From the NCBI RefSeq assembly GCF_002127545.1, contig NZ_MUBK01000002.1, positions 62,001 through 126,000 on the forward strand: a stretch of DNA of 64,000 nt, in the 5' to 3' direction. Position numbers and translations under genes: made by a program. Shown piece by piece: positions 9,127-17,602 of the stretch. This stretch comes from Xenorhabdus beddingii (lineage in GTDB: Bacteria > Pseudomonadota > Gammaproteobacteria > Enterobacterales > Enterobacteriaceae). The notes beneath the pieces were generated by a model. It searched no databases. It worked only from the letters and a program-made list of their open reading frames with translations, and was not told the DNA's origin. The stretch's first letter is position 1. Every line of letters starts with the position of its first letter.

Positions 9127-12100
9127 ATGAATAATTCATTACTCCCTATCTTTAATAAGATAGATAGAATTGCAGAGAATACATTTGGTTCAATCGCCGT
9201 TATGTTTGAGGAAAAATCTCAGACTTACTTCCAACTTAAACAAACTTCAACACGTATCGCACATTATTTATTTAATGAATTTGGACAAAAGAATCGAAGC
9301 GGTGTAATAGCGGTATATCTGGATCCCTGCCTTTATTTACCCTCAATTTTGCTGGCAGTCATGAAAGCTGGTTTTACTTATGTTCCTCTTTCAGACTTTC
9401 ATCCGCCGGAGAGAATAGCGACTATTGTTAACGACTCATCATCCTTCTTGGTAATCACTTCCCAGGAAATAAATCAGCATAATGATCTGACAAGCCTAAA
9501 CAAAACCGTTCTGTTTATAGAAGATCTAATAGCGTTGCCGGAAAGCTTACCGGCTTGCTCATTGCCTGACGTTACGGCCAAGGATCTCGCCTATATCCTC
9601 TATACCTCTGGCTCAACAGGTATCCCGAAAGGCGTGCTGATCGAACATGCCAATATGGATTACTATCTGAATTGGTTTAATGAAGATTTATGGCCCGTGA
9701 CTCGCGCCAAGCTACCATTAACAGCATCGCTTAGCTTTGCGGCTGCAGTCACGCAACTTTATGCTCCTTTGTTACGAGGTGACACGCTGCATATTCTGCC
9801 CAAAAATATTCTTCAACAGTATCCGGTATTGTTGAACTGGTATCGACAATATCCGGACGGAGCACTTTATTGCGTTCCCACCATTTGGGAAGAGTTACTG
9901 AATTATGTTCGGCAGCAATGTGACGCCGATGCCCAATCGCTGCCGAAAACCGTATTTTTATCAGGCGAGGCGACATCAAACGATCTCAAAAATCGCACTT
10001 TCCGCGAGGTACCTGATATTTGTTTATTTAATTTATACGGCCCAACAGAAGCAACAGCAAACGGTTCGTTCAGTCGATTATGGCCAGAAAACCCTGTCAC
10101 TATTGGTAAGGCGTTACGTGGCAGTAAGTTACTGATTGTCGACGAACAATGTCTAGAAGTGGCGCCATCCGAAGTGGGTGAAATTTGTATTATGGGCGAT
10201 GGTGTCTCCCGAGGATATATCAATCGCGAAGACCTGACGCGTCAACGTTTTTATAAGGTTGAACGTCAGGGTCGCGTCTGGCGAGTACATCGTACGGGGG
10301 ATTTAGGCAAAATGCTTAATAATAATGAAGTGCTTTATCTGGGCCGTCGCGATCAGCAATTTAAAATCAATGGGGTGCGCATCGCAGCTGAAGAAATTGA
10401 ACATGTATTGACCTCCCATACGGGGATCGCGAAAGCCATCGTGCGCTGCGATGAGAGTTTGGCCACGCCCAGAATCATTGCTTACCTTGTTGCTACGCAA
10501 GCGCGTATCGTCGAAACGGAATTACGCCGTTTCGTGTCGGCAAAATTGCCTACGGTCATGATTCCAGCCTGCTTTATCTACCTGGATGCGATCCCTAAAT
10601 TGCCAAATGGCAAACTGGATACTCACCGTTTGCCGAAACCGTCGCCGTTGCGGCCTTCCCTTGCGATACCCTTTGTCAGTGCGGCGAATGAATTGGAGCA
10701 GGAGATCATTGATATCTGGCAGGACGTGCTGGGCATCGTTAACTTAGGTGCAAACGACAATTTCTTTGAGCTGGGTAGTCATTCACTGAAAATAATGCAG
10801 GTTTGCCATCGCATCCGTCATCAGTTGTATGCTGATATTGATTTCGACTGTTTCTTTGCGAATCCGACGCCACGGATGTTGGCGAGCGTTGTGCCTTATT
10901 ACAGCAACAACGATATTATCCGCAATGACAATAATGACAATAATGACAATAATGACAATAAAGAAGAGGCGCAAGGGATTTTATCTTCCCAGCAACGCTA
11001 TTTCCTTACCCTAGAATTGATGAGTGAAAATCCGTGGCTATACCAAGTCTATTTTGCTATTGATATCCATGGCAACATGAATGAGAACGCTGTTAACCAT
11101 AGCGTGTCACGTATCCTTGAGCAAAATTCAGTGTTACGCACTCAGTTTGATCTTGATAGCACCCCGGTTTGTAGCCGAATTGTACCCGCATCAGTAATAA
11201 ATATTCCTCTTCTGAATGTGGTATTGCCTGAAGAGCGCCCTTTACGTGACAGCGTGTTGCTTGAGATTGCGTGCCGTGATGAGTTAGCGAACTTTGAACA
11301 ATTATCATTAGCAAATTTCTGGCTGCTTGAGAACACGCCGGATCATCATGTCCTCTTGTGCAGAATTCATCACACCCTTTTCGATCATGATGCTATCACG
11401 CCTTTCTTTCAGCAGTTTGCCAGCTATTATCAAGCGTTCCTAGCTGGCGATGTCATGTATAGCATTAAAGCAGGCTGGCAATATGCCGACTATTGTCGTG
11501 AGCAACGCAAAGTCAATACCTCTGAGCAATGCGTTAAGGAAACGGAATTCTGGCGTCAAACATTGGCGGAATATCGCCGTCAGGGGGCATTACCCTCACC
11601 GGCCCTGCAAACTTCTCAAACGGAGGGTCGCAACTATCTGGTGACGCTGAATACTGAACAGAGCGCTCAACTACGCCATTTTTCCCAACAAAATAATGTC
11701 ACACCATTTATTACATTATTAACATTATTCTGTCTGGCTTTACAGAAAACAGCTTACTGTAGTCAGCCAATTGGTATCCCGATTACAGATCGTGTCTCAC
11801 AGGAGGATGCAGATACTCTTGGTTGTTTCGTCAATATGACCAGTTTCTTTATCGGTATTAATAGTGAAGAGCCTTTTAGCTATTTATTATCTCGTTGCAA
11901 AAAGCATGTGTTCTCATTACTGGAAAACCGACAGTTATCTTATCAGGACATAGTTAATGCATTGCGGCATTCTCCTGATGAGTGCCTTTTGTATTTTTCG
12001 GTAGGATTTAATTACTTAACAACACTTCCCGAAATAAAACATATCAATAACTGTCAGTTAAGCATCAGTGATATATATAGCCATTATCCTAAGCTGGATT

Positions 12101-12270
12101 TAACTTTGCTTATCCAAGACGCCGAAAGCTTTACGCTGTGTTTTAATTATAATCCGCAGGTATTCGATGAAAGTAATCTCAAAGCATTATCCAAAGAATA
12201 TCTTGCGTTGCTGTTAAGGATAGGGAATTGGCTAGCAGATCGTGCAGGGGATCGTTGTAGTGACGTTTGA
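9127..12270 (+). CDS. NRPS protein A-T-C with atypical adenylation domain and terminal condensation-like domain
   Basis: This 1047-residue protein is transcribed away from the main operon. The adenylation domain (about 15-515) keeps YTSGSTGIPKG, YGPTEATAN, HRTGDLG, GRRDQQFKINGVR and PNGKLD. The substrate pocket reads A A T Y F S L A N K when aligned by eye to GrsA: the usual Asp235 is Ala (SFAAAV in place of SFDxxV). Such pockets often take a carboxylic acid without an alpha-amino group; that is an inference. The carrier domain has GSHSLK at about residue 557. A hydrophilic DNN-repeat linker (about 600-613) joins it to a condensation-like domain (about 615-1045) whose catalytic motif is HHTLFDHD, with the Gly of HHxxxDG replaced by His. 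Its C-terminal position suggests chain release or joining to a free or carrier-bound partner. There is no thioesterase in the window. Confidence 0.9.
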   Translation: MNNSLLPIFNKIDRIAENTFGSIAVMFEEKSQTYFQLKQTSTRIAHYLFNEFGQKNRSGVIAVYLDPCLYLPSILLAVMKAGFTYVPLSDFHPPERIATIVNDSSSFLVITSQEINQHNDLTSLNKTVLFIEDLIALPESLPACSLPDVTAKDLAYILYTSGSTGIPKGVLIEHANMDYYLNWFNEDLWPVTRAKLPLTASLSFAAAVTQLYAPLLRGDTLHILPKNILQQYPVLLNWYRQYPDGALYCVPTIWEELLNYVRQQCDADAQSLPKTVFLSGEATSNDLKNRTFREVPDICLFNLYGPTEATANGSFSRLWPENPVTIGKALRGSKLLIVDEQCLEVAPSEVGEICIMGDGVSRGYINREDLTRQRFYKVERQGRVWRVHRTGDLGKMLNNNEVLYLGRRDQQFKINGVRIAAEEIEHVLTSHTGIAKAIVRCDESLATPRIIAYLVATQARIVETELRRFVSAKLPTVMIPACFIYLDAIPKLPNGKLDTHRLPKPSPLRPSLAIPFVSAANELEQEIIDIWQDVLGIVNLGANDNFFELGSHSLKIMQVCHRIRHQLYADIDFDCFFANPTPRMLASVVPYYSNNDIIRNDNNDNNDNNDNKEEAQGILSSQQRYFLTLELMSENPWLYQVYFAIDIHGNMNENAVNHSVSRILEQNSVLRTQFDLDSTPVCSRIVPASVINIPLLNVVLPEERPLRDSVLLEIACRDELANFEQLSLANFWLLENTPDHHVLLCRIHHTLFDHDAITPFFQQFASYYQAFLAGDVMYSIKAGWQYADYCREQRKVNTSEQCVKETEFWRQTLAEYRRQGALPSPALQTSQTEGRNYLVTLNTEQSAQLRHFSQQNNVTPFITLLTLFCLALQKTAYCSQPIGIPITDRVSQEDADTLGCFVNMTSFFIGINSEEPFSYLLSRCKKHVFSLLENRQLSYQDIVNALRHSPDECLLYFSVGFNYLTTLPEIKHINNCQLSISDIYSHYPKLDLTLLIQDAESFTLCFNYNPQVFDESNLKALSKEYLALLLRIGNWLADRAGDRCSDV
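10924..10959 (+). repeat. 9-bp coding microsatellite (AATGACAAT x4)
   Basis: Four perfect tandem copies of AATGACAAT encode an Asn/Asp-rich run in the linker between the carrier and condensation domains of the A-T-C protein. The unit is a multiple of three, so gain or loss of copies would change linker length without breaking the frame. Confidence 0.95.
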
Positions 12271-12369
12271 AATTAAGATAGTTTTTTAGGCGACCCCACA
12301 GTAATGCCAGTAACGTCCGTTCCTCGCTGTGAGTTCAATTAATCAATGCAACGCTATCCTTAAATAAGG

Positions 12370-12475
12370 AGGGCATTGTTATGACCGTCACATCCTGCCA
12401 GCGCAGGTTTATGAGATGGCGGGTCAGGGCATCAATCCCCCGACGCATGTTGACCGGCTTGAGCACCAGAATATG
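12370..12475 (-). pseudogene. Remnant of an IS66-type accessory ORF (TnpB-like)
   Basis: On the minus strand a short open stretch reads KPVNMRRGIDALTRHL, which resembles the PVDMRKGIDGL core of the IS66-family Orf2/TnpB accessory protein. Neither the rest of that protein nor a transposase is present, and I see no intact terminal inverted repeats. The resemblance is recalled from the family motif and has not been searched, so the identity is tentative. It lies just downstream of the A-T-C gene and directly before another mobile-element remnant. Confidence 0.4.
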
Positions 12476-12486
12476 AGGAGCGACCG

Positions 12487-12834
12487 GAGAAGGGCAAGCC
12501 GGGGACGTTCGATTTTCTGGGATTTACGCATTATCCAGGATGATTACACACGGGCAAGGATGCGGTGATGCACAAAACCCAACGAAAACGGCGTCAAACC
12601 CAACTGAAGCGAATAAAACAGGGACTGTGGCAATGGCGCACAACCGTCCGGAAGAAACGGGACGATGGCTGAAACGAGTGGTAGAAGGGCACATCAATTA
12701 TTATAGTGTTCCCTTCAACAACAGAGCATTGTGTCAATTTGTGGAAGAAGTGAAGCGTGTGGAAGAAGTGAAGCGGATGTGGCTAAAGTCACTGAAACGG
12801 CGAAGCCAGCGCCTGAGAAGTGGACATGGCGCTG
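12487..12834 (+). pseudogene. Decayed group II intron reverse transcriptase/maturase, C-terminal fragments
   Basis: Three blocks in successive reading frames match the C-terminal part of LtrA-type group II intron proteins: GKPGTFDFLGFTH, then KDAVMHKTQRKRR, then GRWLKRVVEGHINYY followed by a W-LK-LKRRSQR segment. They are separated by a stop and frameshifts. A 17-bp sequence (GTGGAAGAAGTGAAGCG) is duplicated in tandem inside the last block. The RT fingers, palm and catalytic YADD region are missing, so this is a dead relic. The open frame that continues to about 13034 has no recognisable content beyond these blocks. Confidence 0.75.
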
Positions 12835-13107
12835 AAAACATCGTGTTAATGAATAAAATAGCTCTTAACCTGTTGAAAAATAATAAAACAGTTAAAATTG
12901 GTGTGAAGACTGAGCGCCAGAAAGCGGGATGGGATAATGGTTATCTGATGAAAGGTCTGACAGTCGGATTTTCACTGTATAAATTAGACCCATTTGCCCT
13001 GGTATTGAGGGCGCAATTTATTGCCAACGCTTAAATACTGCAATGGAGAGCGAATCCTCTCACTCTCCATCTGTCCAATAAGCTCTCGATTAAAAATCCT
13101 AAAATCA

Positions 13108-14016
13108 TTAACCCAATTTTTGCAGGGTGTGCTCGATTGCCTGCCGTAATAATTCGCGATCATGGCGGTAGGGAATATCCTGTGCTTCAAGGGTCTGCTG
13201 CGTCACAATCCGGTGACTGAAAGGGCGGATATCCGTGCGCGGGCCGACAATCAGTGCATTAATCATCCTGCGCCCAATCTTATTTTCCATAATTGTCAGT
13301 TTCTCTTCTAACGATAATCCGGCCGCCGCATGACTCAGTTCCTTACCCAAGTTACCAATATAAATCATGCTTGCGTTACTGCGCCGCAGGGATTGCGTTA
13401 AATCATCCAATAACAGCAACGGCATCAGGCTGGTGAAAAAACTACCGGGGCCGATCAAAATCAAATCGGCTTGCTCAATGGCATCCAGCGCTTCTTTCGT
13501 TGCGTTAACCTGAGGATAGAGTAATAGCTCTTGTGGCACACAATGGAGTTGATCGATATTCACTTCGCCATAGATGGTATTGCCTTGATCATCTATGGCC
13601 ATTAAATCAACGGATTGCTCAGACATCGGGATCAGGTGGGCATTGACTTTCAGTAGATTGCGGATCAGGTTAATTGCTTCGAGGGGACGGACACTCAAAT
13701 GATCCAGTGCCTTCAACATCAAATTACCCAAATTATGGCCTGATAATTCACCGTTGCCGCTGAATCGATACTCAAACATGGCGGAGGCAATGGTAGGCTC
13801 TGTGATTAGCTGATTAAGGCAATTGCGCATATCTCCCCACGCGATCCCGCCTTCTGCACGTCGTATTCTCCCGGTTGATCCCCCATTATCGGTGGTTGTG
13901 ACAATGCCGGTTAAACGGCTTCCGAGAGAAGAAAGAGAAGACATAACACGTCCAAGTCCATGACCGCCACCAAGGGCGACAACACGGTCCAAATCAGCTA
14001 ATGTGCGACTTCGCAT
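13108..14016 (-). CDS. ybhK: YvcK/CofD-like family protein YbhK
   Basis: This 302-residue protein has exactly the E. coli YbhK length. It belongs to the gluconeogenesis-factor YvcK family, which has a CofD-like Rossmann fold; in Gram-positive bacteria YvcK binds UDP-sugars and affects cell shape and carbon use. The N-terminus carries [12 protein letters not shown], followed by [10 protein letters not shown] (nucleotide binding) and GPGSFFTSL. The ATG at 14016 ([13 protein letters not shown]) is chosen because it matches the family start; the open frame extends further upstream without homology. The position next to moaA is conserved in enterobacteria. In E. coli the other neighbour is uvrB; here that side carries mobile-element remnants and the NRPS cluster. 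Confidence 0.93.
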   Translation of the reverse strand: MRSRTLADLDRVVALGGGHGLGRVMSSLSSLGSRLTGIVTTTDNGGSTGRIRRAEGGIAWGDMRNCLNQLITEPTIASAMFEYRFSGNGELSGHNLGNLMLKALDHLSVRPLEAINLIRNLLKVNAHLIPMSEQSVDLMAIDDQGNTIYGEVNIDQLHCVPQELLLYPQVNATKEALDAIEQADLILIGPGSFFTSLMPLLLLDDLTQSLRRSNASMIYIGNLGKELSHAAAGLSLEEKLTIMENKIGRRMINALIVGPRTDIRPFSHRIVTQQTLEAQDIPYRHDRELLRQAIEHTLQKLG

Positions 14017-14323
14017 AGAGTTCCTGTTATTGGCTAAGCGTAGAGGGCTGTAATTAATTTCATGTAATTTATCATAAAATAGGCCGCTTTCAGCAATCGT
14101 TGTGATTTTGTGCGATTTTTTGCCTGATCGTTTTGAACGACATTGATCGTTTTGAGCGACAGCTATACCCAATGGGAATCTGATGTTATGGGCTTTATCT
14201 AACTCGTTGTATAATAATATATATACCGCAGTGGGCATTAGCTTTTTGTTATTTTAAGCGGTAGAATCCCCACGAGCACATCGTTACTGATATCATTTTT
14301 CACATAAAATTTTAATGGATATT
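14017..14323. other. Intergenic region between ybhK and the moaA leader
   Basis: This gap holds the ybhK promoter side and the start of the moaA transcript. I see AT-rich runs near 14210-14225 that could serve as a -10 region. The sequence TATACCCAATGG at about 14164 matches the terminal end of the short inverted-repeat element found elsewhere in the window, but no second end is visible. There is no gene. Confidence 0.4.
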
Positions 14324-14455
14324 AACTCCTAGCCTCTGTGTCTAAGTCGTTGTTCTATCAAATGGATACCACATTGATATGATGCTCTGGCCGTGACTCC
14401 TGAGTCACCAGGGTGCAAGGTAGAAATACCTGCATCTCCCGTACTTGGAAGGTGT
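14324..14455 (+). promoter_or_regulatory. Moco (molybdenum cofactor) RNA motif, riboswitch-like leader of moaA
   Basis: The leader matches the E. coli moaA Moco riboswitch in its conserved blocks: CTAGCCTCTG, then CTCTGGCCGTGAC, CACCAGGG, a small GNRA-type hairpin (GGTA-GAAA-TACC) and CTCCCGTACTTGGAAGGTG. The Shine-Dalgarno GGAAGG of moaA is inside the last conserved block, so the folded RNA could hide it. In E. coli this motif represses moaA when molybdenum cofactor is plentiful, and ModE and other regulators act upstream. The 132 nt length agrees with the family. Coordinates of the 5' end are approximate. Confidence 0.88.
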
Positions 14456-14459
14456 TATT

Positions 14460-15440
14460 ATGGAACAACTCGTAGACGCATTTTTGCGCAAGTTTTATTA
14501 CTTGAGATTATCGATTACGGATGTGTGTAACTTCCGTTGCACCTATTGCTTGCCTGATGGGTATCGTCCTCATGGACATAAATCGTTTCTTTCCCTGCCA
14601 GAAATTCGTCGCGTTAGCCGCGCATTTGCTGAACTTGGCACAGAAAAAATTCGCCTGACCGGGGGCGAACCCACTATGCGCCGTGACTTTTGCGAGATCA
14701 TCGCGGCCGTTCACGAAAACCCGCAAATCAAAAAAATTGCCGTTACCACCAATGGCTACCGAATGGAGCGGGACGTATCCCAATGGCAAGCGGCGGGACT
14801 GACTGCGATTAATGTGAGCGTGGATAGCCTCGATCCCCGTCAATTTCATGCCATTACGGGTCAGGATAAATTTTTTCAGGTGATGCGTGGCATTGATGCG
14901 GCCTTTGAGACAGGGTTCACCACAGTGAAAGTCAACGCCGTGTTGATGAAGAAGGTGAATGATATCAACCTGCCCGCTTTTTTGGACTGGATTAAACACC
15001 GTCCTATCCAACTGCGCTTTATTGAATTGATGGAGACCGGGGAAGGCAGCGCTATGTTCCACCGCCATCACCTTTCTGGTGAGGTGATCCGTAGTCAACT
15101 GCGGCAACAAGGCTGGCAGCAACAGCAACGGGAACGCAGTGACGGGCCGGCCCAGGTTTTCCATCATCCCGATTATCAGGGTGAAATTGGCCTTATCATG
15201 CCTTATGAAAAAGATTTTTGCCTGAGCTGCAATCGCCTGCGGGTGTCTGCAATGGGCCATCTTCACTTGTGTTTATTTGGTGAACAAGGGATCCCACTGC
15301 GTGATTTATTGTCTGATGATGTGTCACTTGATGCCCTGAAACTACGGATCCAGGGGGGGCTGCGCCATAAGCGTGAGACTCACTTACTCCATCAGGGGGA
15401 CAGTGGCATCACGCCCAATCTTTCTTTTATTGGTGGTTAA
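14460..15440 (+). CDS. moaA: GTP 3',8-cyclase MoaA
   Basis: This radical SAM enzyme carries out the first step of molybdenum cofactor synthesis, converting GTP to 3',8-cyclo-7,8-dihydro-GTP, which MoaC turns into cyclic pyranopterin phosphate. The protein has 326 residues. The N-terminal cluster motif is CNFRCTYC, followed by TGGEPTMR; the second 4Fe-4S cluster is bound by C-terminal cysteines in FCLSCNRLR and HLCLFGE. It ends in GG as MoaA should (the C-terminal double Gly is needed for activity). The ATG at 14460 is used, with GGAAGG nine bases upstream; an in-frame start at 14445 would lie within the riboswitch. It is first in a moaA-C-D-E operon. Confidence 0.97.
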   Translation: MEQLVDAFLRKFYYLRLSITDVCNFRCTYCLPDGYRPHGHKSFLSLPEIRRVSRAFAELGTEKIRLTGGEPTMRRDFCEIIAAVHENPQIKKIAVTTNGYRMERDVSQWQAAGLTAINVSVDSLDPRQFHAITGQDKFFQVMRGIDAAFETGFTTVKVNAVLMKKVNDINLPAFLDWIKHRPIQLRFIELMETGEGSAMFHRHHLSGEVIRSQLRQQGWQQQQRERSDGPAQVFHHPDYQGEIGLIMPYEKDFCLSCNRLRVSAMGHLHLCLFGEQGIPLRDLLSDDVSLDALKLRIQGGLRHKRETHLLHQGDSGITPNLSFIGG

Positions 15441-15503
15441 TCTCACTCTACAATTTTCAACGACGCGATTTACTTTTCAAGCGTTATTTTTCAGGAGCAA
15501 AGC

Positions 15504-15983
15504 ATGTCCCGACTAACCCATATCAATACGGCGGGTGAAGCTCATATGGTGGATATTTCCGCCAAATCGGAAACCGTGCGCGAGGCACGGGCAGAAGCCT
15601 TTGTTGAAATGCGGGCTGAAACATTGGCCATGATTGTTGCCGGTGATCACCACAAAGGGGATGTGTTTGCCACGGCCCGGATTGCCGGCATTCAGGCGGC
15701 GAAACGCACCTGGGAATTAATTCCGCTTTGCCATCCATTGTTGCTCAGTAAAGTGGAAGTTCAATTGGAAGCTCAAACAGAATACTGTCGTGTCAGAATC
15801 GAATCTTGCTGTCGCCTGAGCGGAAAAACAGGCGTAGAGATGGAGGCATTGACGGCGGCATCTGTGGCTGCTCTGACGATTTATGACATGTGCAAAGCGG
15901 TGCAAAAGGATATGGTTATCGGGCCTGTGCGTTTGCTGGAAAAGAGCGGTGGCAAATCAGGAAATTTTAAGGTGGAAGCATGA
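15504..15983 (+). CDS. moaC: Cyclic pyranopterin monophosphate synthase MoaC
   Basis: MoaC works with MoaA to make cyclic pyranopterin monophosphate. The 159-residue protein matches the E. coli size and shows the active-site segments [21 protein letters not shown] and GVEMEAL. It follows moaA by 63 bp and overlaps moaD by 4 bp. There is no moaB between moaA and moaC, unlike E. coli moaABCDE. MoaB is dispensable there because MogA supplies the adenylyltransferase activity. Confidence 0.97.
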   Translation: MSRLTHINTAGEAHMVDISAKSETVREARAEAFVEMRAETLAMIVAGDHHKGDVFATARIAGIQAAKRTWELIPLCHPLLLSKVEVQLEAQTEYCRVRIESCCRLSGKTGVEMEALTAASVAALTIYDMCKAVQKDMVIGPVRLLEKSGGKSGNFKVEA

Positions 15984-16225
15984 TAAAAGTCCTTTTTTTC
16001 GCCCAAGTCCGTGAGTTGGTAGGAACCGGCTCACTTGAATTGTCGCATGATTATCCAACCGTCGCGCATCTTCATCATGCCCTGATTGAAAAAGGCGAAC
16101 GATGGGCGTTGGCATTGGAGGAGGGTAAATTTCTGTCTGCCGTCAATCAATCGTTTGTCCATCCTGAACATCCTTTGCATGATGGTGATGAAGTGGCTTT
16201 CTTCCCGCCGGTGACGGGGGGATAA
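15980..16225 (+). CDS. moaD: Molybdopterin synthase sulfur carrier subunit MoaD
   Basis: This 81-residue ubiquitin-like protein carries the sulfur, as a C-terminal thiocarboxylate, that molybdopterin synthase inserts. The chain ends FFPPVTGG; the terminal Gly-Gly is activated by MoeB, which is encoded at 38.3 kb in this window. It overlaps moaC by 4 bp (ATGA) and is followed two bases later by moaE, its partner subunit. Confidence 0.96.
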   Translation: MIKVLFFAQVRELVGTGSLELSHDYPTVAHLHHALIEKGERWALALEEGKFLSAVNQSFVHPEHPLHDGDEVAFFPPVTGG

Positions 16226-16227
16226 AA

Positions 16228-16680
16228 ATGGAAAACACCCGAATCAGGGTTCAACGGGAGAGCTTTAACGTGGGTGATGAATACCAATGGCTCTCACAGT
16301 GTGATGAAGATGGCGCAGTCGTCACCTTTACGGGTAAAGTCCGCAACCATAATCAGGGAGATAATGTTAAGGCGCTGACGCTGGAGCATTATCCGGGCAT
16401 GACAGAAAGCATGTTGCAGAATATTGCTGATGAAGCCCGCCGACGCTGGCCCCTGCAACGGATCAATATTATTCATCGCATTGGCGAATTGTCTCCGGGA
16501 GAGGAAATCGTGTTTGTCGGTGTCACCGGTTCTCACCGCAGTATGGCGTTTAGCGCAGCGGAATTCATCATGGATTATGTGAAAACCAAGGCCCCATTCT
16601 GGAAAAAAGAATCCCTGGCGGAAGGTGAGCGTTGGGTCGAGACGAGATTGAGTGATCAGGAAGCGGCAAACCGCTGGTAA
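16228..16680 (+). CDS. moaE: Molybdopterin synthase catalytic subunit MoaE
   Basis: MoaE forms a heterotetramer with MoaD and inserts two sulfurs into cyclic pyranopterin phosphate to give molybdopterin. The protein has 150 residues. Recognisable MoaE segments are AVVTFTGKVRNHN, LEHYPGMTE, HRIGELSPGE and the catalytic-lysine region KAPFWKKE. It is the last gene of the moa operon. The 132 bp gap behind it has no strong terminator that I can see and leads into ybhL, which has its own Shine-Dalgarno (AAAAGG). Confidence 0.97.
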   Translation: MENTRIRVQRESFNVGDEYQWLSQCDEDGAVVTFTGKVRNHNQGDNVKALTLEHYPGMTESMLQNIADEARRRWPLQRINIIHRIGELSPGEEIVFVGVTGSHRSMAFSAAEFIMDYVKTKAPFWKKESLAEGERWVETRLSDQEAANRW

Positions 16681-16812
16681 CATACGTCACTAAAATTAGC
16701 GTTAATCGGCGGATGGTTTTATTAATGTTCTATGCTAATGTATAATTTTTGAATAGAGTGTTTATTTTAAACATTCTTCACCCCTAAACATTGTCATGAA
16801 AAGGTAATCGTC

Positions 16813-17523
16813 ATGGACCGATATCAACGTTCTAATGGTTCGATTGTCCAGAAAACTGGTTCTGGTATACAAACTTACATGGCACAAGTCTACGGTTGGA
16901 TGACTTGTGGTTTGCTGTTAACTGCATTTGTTGCATGGTATGTGGCAAATACACCTGAAATCTTAAGCGCTATCTTCAGTAATTCTATCGTTTTCTATGG
17001 CTTAATCATCGCACAACTTGCACTGGTGTTTGTGCTATCGGGTTTGGTCCATAAAATGAGTGGCGCGATGGCGACAGGTTTGTTCATGCTGTACTCCATG
17101 CTGACGGGACTTACGCTTTCCAGTATCTTTGTAGTTTATACCAGTAGCTCTATTGCCAGCACATTCGTGGTTTCAGCGGGGATGTTTGGTGCATTGAGCA
17201 TTTATGGTTATACCACCAAACGTAGCCTGAGTGGTTTGGGTAGCTTCCTGTTTATGGGGCTGATCGGCATCGTTCTGGCTTCCTTGTTAAACCTCTGGCT
17301 GCAAAGCCCGGCATTGATGTGGGTAATCACTTATATTGGTGTTGTGGTCTTTGCTGGCTTGACGGCATACGATACCCAAAAACTGAAAGAGATGGGTGAA
17401 CAGTTGGATGTGAATGATAAAGAGAATCTGCGCAAATATTCTATTACCGGCGCACTGACTCTGTATCTGGACTTCATTAACCTGTTCCTGATGTTGCTGC
17501 GTATTTTGGGTGATCGTCGGTAA
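16813..17523 (+). CDS. ybhL: Bax inhibitor-1 family inner membrane protein YbhL
   Basis: This 236-residue integral membrane protein of the BI-1/YccA (TMBIM) family has about seven transmembrane helices and the family segments YTTKRSLSG and AYDTQKLK near the C-terminus. It aligns closely with E. coli YbhL through its whole length, including the N-terminal QTYMAQVYGWM. Relatives conduct calcium or modulate FtsH; the exact role of YbhL is unknown. It sits downstream of moaE as in E. coli. A very long hairpin terminator follows the stop. Confidence 0.94.
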   Translation: MDRYQRSNGSIVQKTGSGIQTYMAQVYGWMTCGLLLTAFVAWYVANTPEILSAIFSNSIVFYGLIIAQLALVFVLSGLVHKMSGAMATGLFMLYSMLTGLTLSSIFVVYTSSSIASTFVVSAGMFGALSIYGYTTKRSLSGLGSFLFMGLIGIVLASLLNLWLQSPALMWVITYIGVVVFAGLTAYDTQKLKEMGEQLDVNDKENLRKYSITGALTLYLDFINLFLMLLRILGDRR

Positions 17524-17540
17524 GTGCTGATAGAGCAATC

Positions 17541-17596
17541 CATGCTTGAATCGATAAAAACCCTGCTATTGCAGGGTTTTTATCGATTCAAGCATG
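17541..17596. terminator. Perfect 26-bp stem bidirectional terminator
   Basis: The arms 17541-17566 and 17571-17596 are exact reverse complements with a 4-base loop TATT. The inner part is a normal terminator (AAAAACCCTGC/GCAGGGTTTTT) and the outer part CATGCTTGAATCGAT extends it. It separates ybhL from a convergent gene and should work in both directions. The stem is far longer than usual. Confidence 0.93.
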
Positions 17597-17602
17597 AAAA
17601 GA

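Noticed and set aside
12540-13034. A 164-codon open frame as an intact gene
   Set aside because: Only its middle matches group II maturase; the start and end are out-of-frame or unrelated sequence, and two more fragments of the same protein lie upstream in other frames. It is a relic.
14017-14238. Longer N-terminus of YbhK
   Set aside because: The extension has no homology and the start at 14016 gives the exact family length and N-terminus.
14508-15266. Antisense 252-codon frame over moaA
   Set aside because: It is a shadow of moaA on the other strand; moaA has all radical SAM motifs.
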